A stretch of DNA of 64,000 nucleotides from assembly GCA_021234535.1 (NCBI GenBank), contig CM037838.1, positions 28,807,969 to 28,871,968 of the forward strand. The letters are read 5' to 3'. The stretch is from Stichopus chloronotus. Lineage: Eukaryota > Echinodermata > Holothuroidea > Aspidochirotida > Stichopodidae. Made by a program: the position numbers and the translations under genes. This document shows positions 1 through 15,400 of this stretch, in pieces (the first letter of the stretch is position 1; every line of letters starts with the position of its first letter). The notes beneath the pieces are model-generated. The model was not told the origin of the DNA. It searched no databases and was given only the letters and a program-made list of their open reading frames with translations.

Positions 1-2711
<2,711 letters not shown>

Positions 2712-2770
2712 TGACAGTGATAGATGACATTGTTCTTCTCAGTACAAGATGTCTTGTTTCCATGGTCACC

Positions 2771-2852
2771 ATGGAATTATTTCAGTGGAGTTATTTGAAT
2801 GGAGTTATTTGAATGGAGCTTTTGAATGGCGTTGTGGATGGAGTTATTTGAA
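2771..2852. repeat. Short minisatellite, 13-14-bp units
   Basis: TGGAGTTATTTGAA occurs at 2786, 2800 and 2839, with variants at about 2771 (TGGAATTATTTCAG) and 2814 (TGGAGCTTTTGAA). It begins about 60 bp after the (TA)n tract. Confidence 0.8.
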
Positions 2853-4380
2853 TCATCATATTTGTAGGTCTATTACCACATCTAATATTTTCAAGCCGTT
2901 ATGAAACTCAAATTCTCGTTTGAAATTCGGCATACTTGTAAAGCGCTAATTATAGATTCTCTTGCATTTAGACTTGTGTGGAACTCGAGGACTACCTGAC
3001 TACCAAATTTGAGTAATCATTTTTTTTTTCGCCCAGTGGTTGTAACTATCATTGTTGCGACTTTTTGATTTCCATTATTCATGTATTAGTTTACTTTATT
3101 TATCTGTTGAAAAGTTTATCTTAAATTCTCGATCTTCTCCCAAATCGGTTTTCGGGAGTGGACAAAATGGTACCTGTCAACAGTTTGATAACGACCCTTC
3201 ATCTCATGTTTCAAAACCTTACAACCTACTTTATTTATGATACCATTTCAACCATGATTTCAACTAGGCATCTTGATGTGATTACTCAGACTTATTCCTC
3301 AACGTAAATGTTTAATATGTGAGCCGGGAGTTGCAAATAACAACTTTCTGATCCGAGCAGGCGACAAACTATTCACGGTGACTATTCCGATGTTGACGTA
3401 ACCAATTAAAGGAGCTCATTGAGCTGATATCTTTTCTTTTGTGTCGTGTTTGAAGAAAGCCATTGCATACCGATACTCCAAATTAACCTCACTAGCCATG
3501 ATTTTATTCCTGCAGTTGCTGAAAATGTGAGGAAGTTTAGATTTTTATAACTATATTGCCAATGGTTAACACGCTATAGCGAAAGTGTCTGGTCACCGAT
3601 TTTTAATAAGTGGTTTTAATCATTAATTAACCTATCGTTGTGGCTTCAGTTGTGTCAGATGTTCAGTATGTCTTAGTTTGACCATTCACCCTCAACATAT
3701 GAGTAAAACTCAACAGGTGTAACAAAATACTGTGACGTTTGGGAATCTTAATGAGCTTCTTTAACAACTATAGGCTGTTATTTGTTCAATATTTAAACCA
3801 AACCGATATTTTTCTCGATCATCTAAAACGACTTTTGTCATATCTAGGTTGTGTTTGTATCCCCCACCGGGCTAAGTTATTATTGCACTGTGAGGACATT
3901 GGGATAAAAATGCTTCAAACGAAATATACTTTAAAGTTGGTTAATAATTCCACACATTGTTACAGGATAAATTACACCAGATGATGGTCAATTTTCGTAA
4001 GTCACTTACTCATTTCGGGGGAATGTGAGAGGTTTCCATGCCTGTGATCACCGCTACATCTCTACCCTTGGAAAACGAATAGAGAACACCTTGGATTCTA
4101 ATATCCAGGATTGAACAACTTCATTGACTGGAACCAATAAAGCTTCGTACATGGAGATAACTTTCATTGGAGATGATTCTCACGAAATAAACCTTTGATC
4201 TAAACATTCTTTGAACCTATTTCTTCCCCTGAACTCCACCCCCCCCCCTCCCTCTCACTCACCCAACATATCCCAAGGTCATACTAAGTTAAGTCCCGCC
4301 CAAGACATAGCTTTCCATTGTATAAAGTAGAGTAACTTGTGACCAAGTTTTAACTGCTATTGTCTATGCGTATATATGTT
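2853..4380. other. No gene seen
   Basis: AT-rich, with a C10 tract at 4239. The ORF at 3739-3984 has no domain or splice context and does not start at a well-placed ATG. Confidence 0.65.
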
Positions 4381-5025
4381 TCCTTGTTACGGGTTACCTC
4401 TTGTACACCGCGCTCTGTTACGCGTCAGCTCACACACCGTTAAGGCGCGTTCACACTACAACGATATCGGATCGGATTACGATCCGATTTTTTTTATTTT
4501 TAGTAAATATCTTCTCCATCTCTGATCGGAAAGAACCAAAAATTTGTCAACAAGTGTAAAGATATGATTTGTACCAGAGGACTACGAAAATGAACTGTTA
4601 TCTAATTATTTCGTGACGTCACACCGACAGAAGGCTTTTATCGGACACTCGTGGTCCGATAAAAGCTGTCTGTCGGTGTGACGTCACGAAATAATTAGTA
4701 TAAATTTTAATTTTCTTAGTCATACGATACAAATCATTTATTTACACAAATTGGCAAATTTTTGGTTCTTTCCGATCAGAGATGGAGAAGATATTTACCC
4801 AAAACGAAAAAAATCGGATCGTAATCCGATCCGATATCGTTGTAGTGTGAACGCGCCTTTACCCGTTGGTTACGAGTTAGCTCACACACTGACTTTTGTT
4901 ATGCTTTCGCTCACACAATGTTTGACTTTTGTTATGGGTTAGCTCATACACTGTTTGGCTATGTTATGCAATAGCTCGCGCACAATTTGGCTTTGTTACG
5001 CGTTAGCTCGAAAAACCGTTTGGTT
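4381..5025. repeat. Minisatellite of about 32-bp units, interrupted by a MITE
   Basis: Units resemble TTAGCTCACACACTGTTTGG followed by CTTTGTTATGCG. The GCTC core (CCTC in the first) recurs near 4397, 4428, 4880, 4909, 4942, 4974 and 5006. The gap from 4428 to 4880 is 452 bp. Subtracting the inserted element (416 bp) and one 3-bp target copy leaves 33 bp, so the array was intact before the insertion. Units are diverged and the downstream end fades into AT-rich sequence. Confidence 0.85.
4443..4858. mobile_element. Palindromic MITE with TTA target duplication, PIF/Harbinger-like
   Basis: A 416-bp element made almost wholly of two inverted arms meeting near 4650. The ends are AGGCGCGTTCACACTACAAC and its reverse complement, flanked by TTA at 4440-4442 and 4859-4861. 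The inner arms, around CGTGACGTCACACCGACAG and TTATCGGAC, pair almost perfectly across a loop of a few bases. There is no coding capacity; the ORF at 4751-4942 is a chance reading across its right arm. A TWA target duplication with inverted termini is typical of PIF/Harbinger transposons, so a non-autonomous member of that superfamily is my inference. The arms differ by small changes, so it is fairly young but not brand new. Confidence 0.85.
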
Positions 5026-8000
5026 ATCAAAGTTGTATTTATCGTTTGTTTTTATACCTCTCATTTGTTAAATTCAGTTTTGTAAAAAAAAGAAAAGAAA
5101 AGAAAAAAGTAATGGAAAACGAGACCAAAAACAAAAATGGAAAAACGAAAAAGAACAGGAAGAAAAAACCTTATACCAATGAAACGAAATGATATATAGT
5201 ACAACCCTCGGGTTCATAGGGTGTTTGACCGTGACGTTACTGATAACGTCACTTATAAGCGATAATAAAGTACTATATCATGTACAGTATATCGTGACCA
5301 CAATGGCCACGGACCGTCCACTATGTTAAAAGTGACATTGTTTCAATTAACCACCTCATACGTGCGCTCGTTTTTGTGGGTCTCTTGGTATCGCGGTTTT
5401 ATTACCATCTCCCTCATACAAAGAGAAGATGTCCGATCGTAATGAAAAATTAAAAAATAATTTGCAATATTAATCATCGTCATTATCATCAACGGGTGAA
5501 CTACATCATAGGGTTTTCACAGGTTGGCGACCTGCACTTTTGTTCTTACGTGAACGAGTATTGGAATCTGATTAAAACTAAAACCAAGTAAAAGTCATAA
5601 AAAAATAACAGAAAAAGAAAGCCCTCCAATACTTGGTTGTGGTTTAGATCGAGTAGCGTCATAATCCAAAAATTTAATTCAAGACAAACCATTGTTGAAT
5701 TATTGACAGTAGATCAAATGTAATAATTATTGATTATTGACATCCAGTCATTCTAGGTGATAAATAAAAAGTAAAATCAAAAACAAAAAAAAGTCTGAAA
5801 ATTGTCTTCTATTTTAATCGAAAATTCGGAAAGTTTTCGTAATCACAATTTTATTCTCAAACGGGGCTAATAAAACCGGCTACGTAACCATTCCTCTTTT
5901 TTTTCTCCAATTACCAACCTTGAATAAAAAAATATTAACTAGTTAACCATCAAAAGTGAAGAGAGCATTTCCTTGATTGCTATGGAAGGGCTAGAGGAAA
6001 AGGTTTCCTTAATAACGAAATGCAAGCCAACAACCCTCTTCGGTTTCACGGTCAAGTCTATCTCAAATGAAATCAGATAATTTTGAGATGAAGCTTTTCA
6101 AGACAACCTACCGCTTTAATGATTCACTTTTCTTTTGTGAAGAAAGTTCCAGGCGTTATCTCTGACTTTGGAGGACATGAAGTGAGCAAGGTCGTCAGGA
6201 CGACGTTCATTAAAACATCGTCGAAAACATGCTTAAAAACTTTATAAGGTGGGCTGACAGTTATTTAAATTAAAGAAGCACGTCGAACATTTCAAGAAGA
6301 TGGCATTAAAAAAAAAAGAGGAAGATGGATACACAAATTAAAGATTTTAATATTCTGATTCAGCGCCCAGAAGAAAAGGGATTGACGTAGTCATACTATG
6401 GTACACTACGGTATCTGAAAACGTGAGTGTTATTGATTGTTTGCATTTTTTGCCCTCTCTTGGTTGAGAAGTTCTTGACTTCCGCCCAGCCGTTTTTATT
6501 TCATGTTCAGGAGTACCAAGGCAAGGATTTATTGCTTTAATGCTTTTTTTTTTGGGGGGGGGGGGGCAGGAATTGACAACTTACGCTCAATATGCTTAGA
6601 GCAAAATGGGACACAGAGATTCGGTTATTGATCAATGGCGGACCCAGCTACTCTTTGCTAGTGAGGGGCATAACTATGGTGATTCAGTGACCACGGGGAA
6701 GGAGTCCAAGGAAAAATACCCCTTCCCTTTGATTTTTGTTCTATAATTGAATGCCCTATGATAGTCAAACAGTAGAGGCGTAGTTGCATCTTATCTATGT
6801 GGGGGGGGGGGGGGCGCCTCTCGTCTCAATTGGAGTCCATCATCACTTACATGCTAGCTAGAGGTGTGGCAAGACTAGGCGGAATGCCACCAACGGTTGG
6901 CGCGCCGTGGAATTTCATAATAAAAATACTAACTAGATCGGCGGAAATAGCCTTCCTATGCTTTGCAGGATCCCTTTCACTCTTTTTATCCGAAAACCGT
7001 TGCTGAGTGGTAATACTCCAACGTCCCCCCCCCCCCCTCATCCACTCTGCGATTTGGTTTAAAAAATGCACATTTGCGAAGTTAGTTTTCTTCTAAAAAT
7101 GCAATTTATTCCTTAATCATTTAACCGGTATCCCCCACTGGATCCACTTGCGACTTTGATAGCTCAGCGGATCACTTATCGTCTTGACTTCATTTTTCGT
7201 TTCTGTATCCAAAGTATCAGCTAGGATTTTCAAAGACTCAAGAGGTGTGATGTGACGAAAAGAGTGACGTCACAGGACCAGACGGGCAATCTGCATATGA
7301 TATTCTGCATACATGCATCATGCTCGTAGGGGAGCTACATCACAATGAATAAACTTGGGGCATATTTTTTTTTCCGATGGAACAGCCAGGCATTGCGTGT
7401 CTATCATTTAGCCAATCTGTGTACTTTTAAGCTCTCGAGGAAATCATCGCATGCTATTACTTCTTGTTTTTCGAAGGCCTTACTTATCTGAAATTTCAAA
7501 ACCACTCAAAATATGAAATATAAATGTATATCTCTATATATATGTATATATATTGGCCTATGAACAAAACACCCTCAAACATCGATGAGGCAAAACGAGG
7601 TATTCATTCAAGCGTTAGCAAAACAGGAAAAAAAAAATGAAAAACTATATAAAAATATGTGATGTAGTGACACGAGGTTGAATTTTAATGATTGCCATAC
7701 GGCATCCCAAGAACAAGTTTAACTATGACGGTGTATATTCAATACCACGCAGTACCCATTTCAATCGTTATTTTTGTAGTTAAGTCAACCGAACAGAAGT
7801 ATCCACTGTTACTTCCGGATCCCCAAGCTTATAGGTCACTTGGAATTTTTAATAAAAACCCGTTCGTGACAATCAACGAAGCCATCATGTTAATTGCTTA
7901 CAGCTTGGGTTAAATTAATCGTTTGTTTCAAGGTAGGATGGCAGACAAGATCAAAAAAAGAGAAATGCAATGTGAGGAACAAAAGAGAAAAGTGATTACG

Positions 8001-10043
8001 TCATCGTAAAGCAAATGGTTAACTGACTGAGGAGGAATATATATACATATACATACAAACTTGATACCTTAGCTACTATTCCACATGACTCATCACGTGA
8101 TTACAATATGACTTGTGGCACAAGGACCTACCACTATATCAGTTCCATTGACGTTTGGCGGAGTAAGATGTGGAAAGTAAAGACGATTTCTCTGGGGGTG
8201 AATTCAGGATGATTAATGCATCTTCTTGTTATTTCAGCGTTCTCCACAGATTTTTAAGAGAGCTGGGGCGATTACGAGTGAATTTTGCGGTACTCGGTCA
8301 CGAAGCGATCCCCGACAGGGGTATGTGAGGGATTCAACCTCGTCTGCAGAAATTTTTGATCACTGCGATGCTAAATAAATTCAAAATGGTACCATGTAGA
8401 GACGATTCCTTGCTATTTTAAATCCCAGTAGACTATTCTCAATATTTAGGGGATGGTCACGATGTCGGGAGAAGGGTGGGGGACAGACCAATCCATAATA
8501 TCCCTCTTGGAGAGAACACAGTATTTTGTGTGTGGGAGGAGGGGTGTTAAAAGTGATTTTAAGTGAAGTAACGTTAAACAGGGCCACATAAAAGTGACGC
8601 AAAGGGTTTCGACTTCACTCTTGATGACGTGCTATCGTTACAAAGGTAAGATTCAAAATCAGGTGGGGAGGAGGGGGGGGGGGGGGGGAGGAGAATGAGA
8701 TTGAACCAACAGAGAAAAACAAATTATGCACATTCGAGAACTGTGTTACACCATAATAGTAGTAAAACAGAAGGAAGCAATTTGTACGTGAGAGTTACTT
8801 TTCGAAGTAAATAACAAGAGAAAAAAACGCACCTCTATGTATGACATTTATAATTTCAGTTATGGTTAGGAATAAAAGCATGACAGCCTTAGAAATGTAT
8901 CATTTTTGCCCCAACGGAATATCGCTAATAAATGACTACGAGAAATATAGGGATTATGCATTTTCGTCAGTGCTAAGTCATAAGGAAGATGATGAAGAAA
9001 ATGGTAATCCTAAGATAGTATCGTACGCATTTATGTCTTCTCGAGAAAGCAAAACGTAACTTTGACAGTGTCTCTGTTTATCAAGATATCTTGTATTGTG
9101 TCATGCAGGAAAGTTTTTTTCCAGACTGAGTGTTGACACACAACCGGGAAACGGGATTCGTGATCTACGGAAAGCCGTTCCATGTTTACTGGCTAAAACC
9201 AGTGGACGTAATAACTTGTCACATCAAACCGACTCAAAACATCTTTTTCCCCATCGATGCATATTTTAAGATGAAGTAAAAAAAAAATAAAATAAAACCG
9301 CCCCAATTTTGCAAACATCTGTTAATCAACAACACAAACCCATTTCGATTTACAAATAGCCGTGTCGCATTCGTTATGTTGGAATAATTCCGAAAAGGTA
9401 CGCCTTTTGTTTTTCTGTCATTCTATTTGATAACGTTGACACACGAGAACGAGTCATACACCATTGCAAATGATGTTCCAGAAAAAAAGAGAAATATAAG
9501 GAGACGAGACTAGTCTATTGAACAGTCGGATATTCAAATCACAAGGATATTATAGACTTATAAATATATTATAGGGAGTAAACTAATTAACTTTGCAAAC
9601 ATCATATGTACAATCCTAATCACAACATTCCCCGCAACTGTGCCAGATAGTAAAGCCTACCGTCAATCTCCTTTCCCCACCCCTACATTGCCCCCACCCC
9701 GTCACTGTTCGTTAGGTGTCACGTGGTAACAGTTGCAACCGAGAATTTATTTGCGCCCACTAAGTCTCAACCCCATTTTTGTAGAAAGTGAATCCTTCGT
9801 TGTTGTTTCATTTTTGTGTTTGTCCTTTTTTGGCTTTCGAACATTTACATACCAACTGAGGCTGTCCGATGTAGATGACCTTTACTAACACCTGTTTCTG
9901 TGACTACGTGATAAAGGCCGTTCAAACCTATCGTCTGTAGTGTTATTTAATCTGTGACGTCGTGTACGTGACGTCATAATTACAACGAAGGCTCGATCAC
10001 TGAGTCAAAGGCAACGACAAAGACATGCCACTGACCACGAATG

Positions 10044-10076
<33 letters not shown>

Positions 10077-11783
10077 GTATATATATAAATAATGTAGTCA
10101 CTTATGATAAGGCAATTTACAACTGACCATGATGGCTTCATGTGTGGATATCTTTACATGTTTCTTAAGTTTTATGACAACAGACGAATTGAGTGTATGT
10201 GCAGATATGCTGCTTTCACGGTACTTGCCTTAATTGTTCACAGATCTACAACAGCCCAGTGCAAACCGTGTGCCCACCGCAAAGCTACATGCTCAGACCA
10301 AACAGGTTGGGAAATTCATTAAAAATTGATGCATGGTGATATTAGCCTCACAGTCACCCATTGTCATATCAGACTTAACGTGCAGAAAGAGGGGAAAAGT
10401 ATGATATCGCAATACATCGCTTTGCAAAAAACTATACCTGCATCAATTACAGAAAACATATACTAATAAAAATGAAAATGATATAGTGACATTTCTTTTT
10501 ACTGCTTCTAGTAATTGTATAACCTTTGGCTGACGTTCAACTTGTTTGGTGAGCCATATTTCGTTTTCTATACACTTTGACGCAAAGGTTAAGAACTAAA
10601 GAGACAATCAGATATTTGAAAACGGTCAGTGAGATAAACCACCCCAAAATAGATACCAAATTGTCATGGATACCAGCAATATGTCATCCAGCAGTTGAAA
10701 TTTAATAAAAAACAGTATCAATATATCTCTGTCTCCCCCCCCCCCTTTTTCTTTCCTCTCTTCTTTCAACTTTTGTTTCGTTTGTTTCTTTTGTTAAATT
10801 TGATTTGAAAAGTAAAATAGTAATTTGTATTAAGAGTTTGCGTTTTTTTTTTTTTGGAAAAGTTTTCCTTTTTTCCAAATGCTGTTACTTTTATGTTGCT
10901 ATTATACGAGTGGACCCTATCATCACAAAAGTAACTGTGAGATGGAGACACAAAAGAAGATGAAAAAAGCAATAGTGACCATGAATTGTGATTCATTCAG
11001 TAATTGAGATGATTTTCATTACTTTCAATACAAAAGCAGAAAAAATCTAACTATTTTTCAGCAAATGTGTATGCTACGTCTAAGAACCAAAATAATCCTT
11101 AAAATTTTCCCTCCCAATATCCAATTTTTAAAGAAAAATTGAACGGTATGTTTTCTTTTTTATTTTTGTTTTCTTGCCTTTTTTTTTGGAGTTTGAGAAA
11201 AGTCTCCATCTATACAAATAAATGTTTGTGTTATTCTCTCTTTTACGATGCCCTTGGCCAGTCTTCGCTTTACCCAGATAAAAGTAAAAGAAAAAAAAAA
11301 CACACACTTGCACGTTCCTTTGGAAACATTTTCTTTTCTCTCTGAGGTAAATTAAGTTTGGTATTTTTGAGAAGAAAAAAATGAAATTTCAGATAACATC
11401 TCGTGGTTTCATGGCTACCAATTTCAATCACTCTTACTGGATAAAGAAAAAAATACAAGAGAAATTTTTCTTCGAGGACAAATTTTGATATTTCCTTGAC
11501 ATCCCCTAAAAAGTAAAGTAATCGTTCCTTTTTTAGTCTTTCTTCTTTTTTATCTACGAGATGTCTTTGTATTCCAACTGCATTGGATCTTAACTTCCTT
11601 TTGACAAGTAAAGATTATACGTTGAACATGTCCTTGAAGGGCAATCTAGCCAATGGAATAGTCCTGACTGCATACTATGCAATAAATAATGATGCAAGTT
11701 TATCTCTCTCTCTCTCTGAAAAAAATCAATTTGGTCTTCCCTATATCGTAAATATACCGTGTCGATGCCTACCACACCGTACA

Positions 11784-11785
<2 letters not shown>
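5026..11785. other. No gene seen; poly(G)/poly(C) tracts
   Basis: Holds G or C runs at 6554 (13 G), 6801 (14 G), 7025 (13 C), 8673 (16 G) and 10735 (11 C), and an interrupted (TA)n at 10044-10087. GGCGGACCCAGC near 6639 resembles the GTGGCGGA-type ends of some hAT-like elements, but no partner end was found. No coding frame is convincing. Confidence 0.6.

Positions 11786-11869
<84 letters not shown>
11786..11869. repeat. (TA)n microsatellite, about 84 bp
   Basis: Perfect TA dinucleotides ending 31 bp before the left arm of the large inverted repeat. All long ORFs across it on either strand are dinucleotide artefacts. Confidence 0.97.
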
Positions 11870-11872
<3 letters not shown>

Positions 11873-11900
11873 GTGAAAATCCACGTATGCTCCATTTGAT

Positions 11901-12442
11901 ATAAATATAAATATGTTAACAAATATGACAATTTTGAAGCACAAACATTTTTACAAGAAAAGGTGTATATTTCGGACACGCCTGTGTCCTTCTTCAGCAC
12001 AAACTAATATTGAAAATAATTTTCAAAAACAACAGACTGCACACGCCCATGTGCAGCGCGCGCTCTAATAACGCAACAATATACAATCAGTGTGTTACGC
12101 GCCCCAATTGAGTGTGTGTTACTTATCATTATCACCCCGCCCCACCCCAAACAGAGGGAAAATCACTCAACAATCCAAGGTCTTTATTTAGACCATTGGA
12201 ATGAGTGGATAATTTAATAAGTAACACACACTCAATTGGGGCGCGTAACACACTGATTGTATATTGTTGCGTTATTAGAGCGCGCGCTGCACATGGGCGT
12301 GTGCAGTCTGTTGTTTTTGAAAATTATTTTCAATATTAGTTTGTGCTGAAGAAGGACACAGGCGTGTCCGAAATATACACCTTTTCGTGAAAAAATTTTT
12401 GTGCTTCAAAATTGTCATATTTGTTAACATATTTATATTTAT
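11901..12442. mobile_element. Large inverted repeat (foldback-type element), 226-bp arms
   Basis: The left arm (11901-12126) and right arm (12217-12442) are reverse complements with only a handful of differences, mostly near 11946-11957. The 90-bp centre holds GGTCT/AGACC and other short pairs, so the palindrome continues loosely through it. Both sides lie next to (TA)n: 11786-11869 on the left and about 12443-12466 on the right. Each arm carries GCTGAAGAAGGACACAGGCG followed by TGTCCGAAAT, a short hairpin motif discussed in the findings. There is no ORF beyond chance readings through the TA tract. Superfamily unknown: it could be a foldback/MITE element or two retroelement ends joined head to head. 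Confidence 0.85.
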
Positions 12443-12466
12443 ACATATATATATATATATATACAT

Positions 12467-15400
12467 ATTAGAAGTAAAAATTGTATTTGTTTTCCTTGAA
12501 TGCGATGATCCAATATAAGCTTGTAGTTAGTTCCTAAGTATCATTTTAATGAAGGGCATACTTTCTAAAACTGAAACTTGTTTTACACCTTAATTCCAAA
12601 ATTTGGCAATTATTTGGACCGAATGTCATACTGGCCGATAGAAATTATCCATGTATTACTTTGAAATCTACATCAGAAAAATAACAAGAATTAAAATTAC
12701 CTCAATTTTGTGACCAAAAGTGAACTTGAATCAAACAAGGCCACGGAGTTTCCTTTATTTTCCTCTCTGTCATTTCCTTTTCCTTTCCTTTCATAACCGT
12801 TTTACGGTTGATGCTAACTTTACGTGGAGTTACATTTTGCCAAAAATGGAACAAACTACGCGTGTGCTTTGAAAACTGACTGGAGACAAAATGGAAGACA
12901 GTTTTGCAAAAATATGTTGTATACGTGGCAAAGACGCCTTCTGTAAGATCTTGCAATATCTTTATAATACTGCAGACCATCACACAGGAACCTACTGCTC
13001 CTTAGACATGGGATAGCTCTTTTACTGACTTCATTTATAGAAAAAGGAAGCCTAGACAGTTTACTCTTTAGAAAATGTTTACTTACCAAGACATTTTTTA
13101 TTCATTCAATTGGTAAAACGTTCATATGTTACATTACAACAATCCAATCAAGTTATGATATGATTGGCAAAGGTCTGGAGGACGTGGTTCCAAAGGAAAC
13201 CGTCGAATAAGAATGAAATCGAAGAATAACAATGAATCTGGGATTTCTTAATTTCCAGTATTATACCAGGGGACTTGTTACACAGAGAATCCTACATGAC
13301 AGAGGTAGTGAATGTCACGTTGCATGCAGTGAGGGGCACCACATTGGTGTAGGAAGTAAATGTCATGCTAAAATGCCAAGGAATTTCCAAATCACTCACA
13401 CCACAGATTTGAAAATATTAAAATATATTGCAGACAATAAGTGGGTGGGTTATCTACGTAGGATGACCTTCTCATAAGTAAGAACTTGGCCAACGAAGCA
13501 CCTCTCCTTCCTCAAAAATTAAAAAAAATTACACTATGTCTGACCTCACCATGCGCTTCTAACGAAATATCAAGCAAAAAGTAGCTGTTTGATGTTTGTC
13601 GTTAAATTTGGTTCGTTGCTGTTGTTTTTTTTGTGATCTGTAGAAAGACTATCACTCCTAGTCTATTTAAATTATTTTCTCATTTATTTTCTCTCATCGA
13701 TTGCTATGTTACGAGTCATAACCAACATCATCCAGAGAATTTTTATCCTGGGATATTTTAAACTGCTGCTGTTTATGTTGTAATTACACTCGTATCGAGT
13801 ATAATCGGCAGACGTCTCACTGGATTCCTGCGAGCTTTCTAAGCCTTATACCGGGCTCATCAGTACTCCAGTAGTACATGTCAAAGTTTTTCTTTTGACT
13901 TCAGTTTTTGATTTCACTTTTGAAACACCGATTCGTGCGACTGCTCAGAAAAGTACTGCTGGTTTTGACTTAGAGGGATAGGACACTGAAGGAAATTGAA
14001 AAATCATTAACATTAGAAATATTTTATCTTTCTATATTGGTAGAAACAATATCTCAATAGCATGGTCTGTTCGGAAATTACGACTTTGAAATTTGGAAAC
14101 AGTTCAAAATGTACCTTGCTTCATGGGAAACGTTCGCACAAATACATGAAAATCATTTGTATTTCTTTATATTCTTGACTGTCTTAAAAGAAATATTACA
14201 ATAGGTTAAGAGATGTGACCTTCATTTTCACAATATGTTGGGAAGTCTTATGTATACATAATCTACATTTTCATAAGTGCCAAATTTCAAGGTTAAATAA
14301 GGCCTTAAATTTCAAAGATGTAACAGAATTCTTGCAATAATTTGCCCTTGTAACATGTCATTGTAGTAACCTTGAGGTAACTGGAAATCTAGTTTCTTGA
14401 CCAGAGAAGTCTTTCTTCAGACACCAGTATCTAAGATATTGGCATGGAGGTTAAAATGCTTGCAGTGGAAAATTGCTCCCTTTCATTAAAAAAAGAACTA
14501 TTCAATTGTCAGTAAAATGTGCCTTTAGAGTGACGTCCTGAAAACATGTGCCATAACCAACCACCGTACTAAACAAACTATTGGAAAACAAAACTATAAT
14601 TTTGTTTGGATTAATTTGATGATAGAAATTTTTGGTGAAACTTCAGCTCATGTATTCAAGAACAGCATACTTGGAGAAAGGTCGCTGATAGCAGCATATT
14701 TCCACGCAGTTACCTTTGTTGTTAAAAAGAGAAAACTATTAATTCCAACTTGTGACTCCTCCAAGTGAAGTGATCACTTTTTCGAGGGTAAAGTTTCACT
14801 CTAGGAGTGATGCCAACATGACTTTACTCTTATACCAATCTGTATACCGTCACACTCTTTAGCGCGAAATGAGCAGAAATTCAGACTGTCTTTTAAAAAT
14901 TGGCAAAAGAAAGGCGTGGACCAAGAACTAGGTTTTAGTTTATAATCTTCTGTTGGATATATTCATCTACCAAAAATGACGGAATGTATTCAAATGACGT
15001 GTTTGACTTGGCGGCAACAGTGTACGAACGAGATTAACACAAACATCACAACGTGTATGAAAAATTTAAAACCCAAATAAACGTTATCCCTGCTTTCTTC
15101 TTGCAGTGAATGTTTTGAAAGCGAGTCATGGGTTCTTCTTCATAAAATAGCATGATCATTTCAATAACTGGGGGAAGGCTGGTGAATCTTGTAAAGGAAC
15201 TGAGCCGATTGGCTTTCCATAGAAAGTCTTGATGGAGACATTTAGATATAAATGGCGGGAGCAATGACATACAGCAAGAATGACATACAGTAATAAATCG
15301 ATCTTTTCTGTTTTCTCCCTGAAGCCGACGAATGAAGCACTTTAACTTTTAAACATCTTTTTGTAAAGATGATTGTGTTTCTTAGTTCTTGCCAAGAAAA

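Noticed and set aside
6797..7071. Overlapping ORFs on both strands between a G14 and a C13 run
   Set aside because: Gly runs come from homopolymers. The middle looks like a decayed repeat, but I could not identify ends or a second copy in the window.
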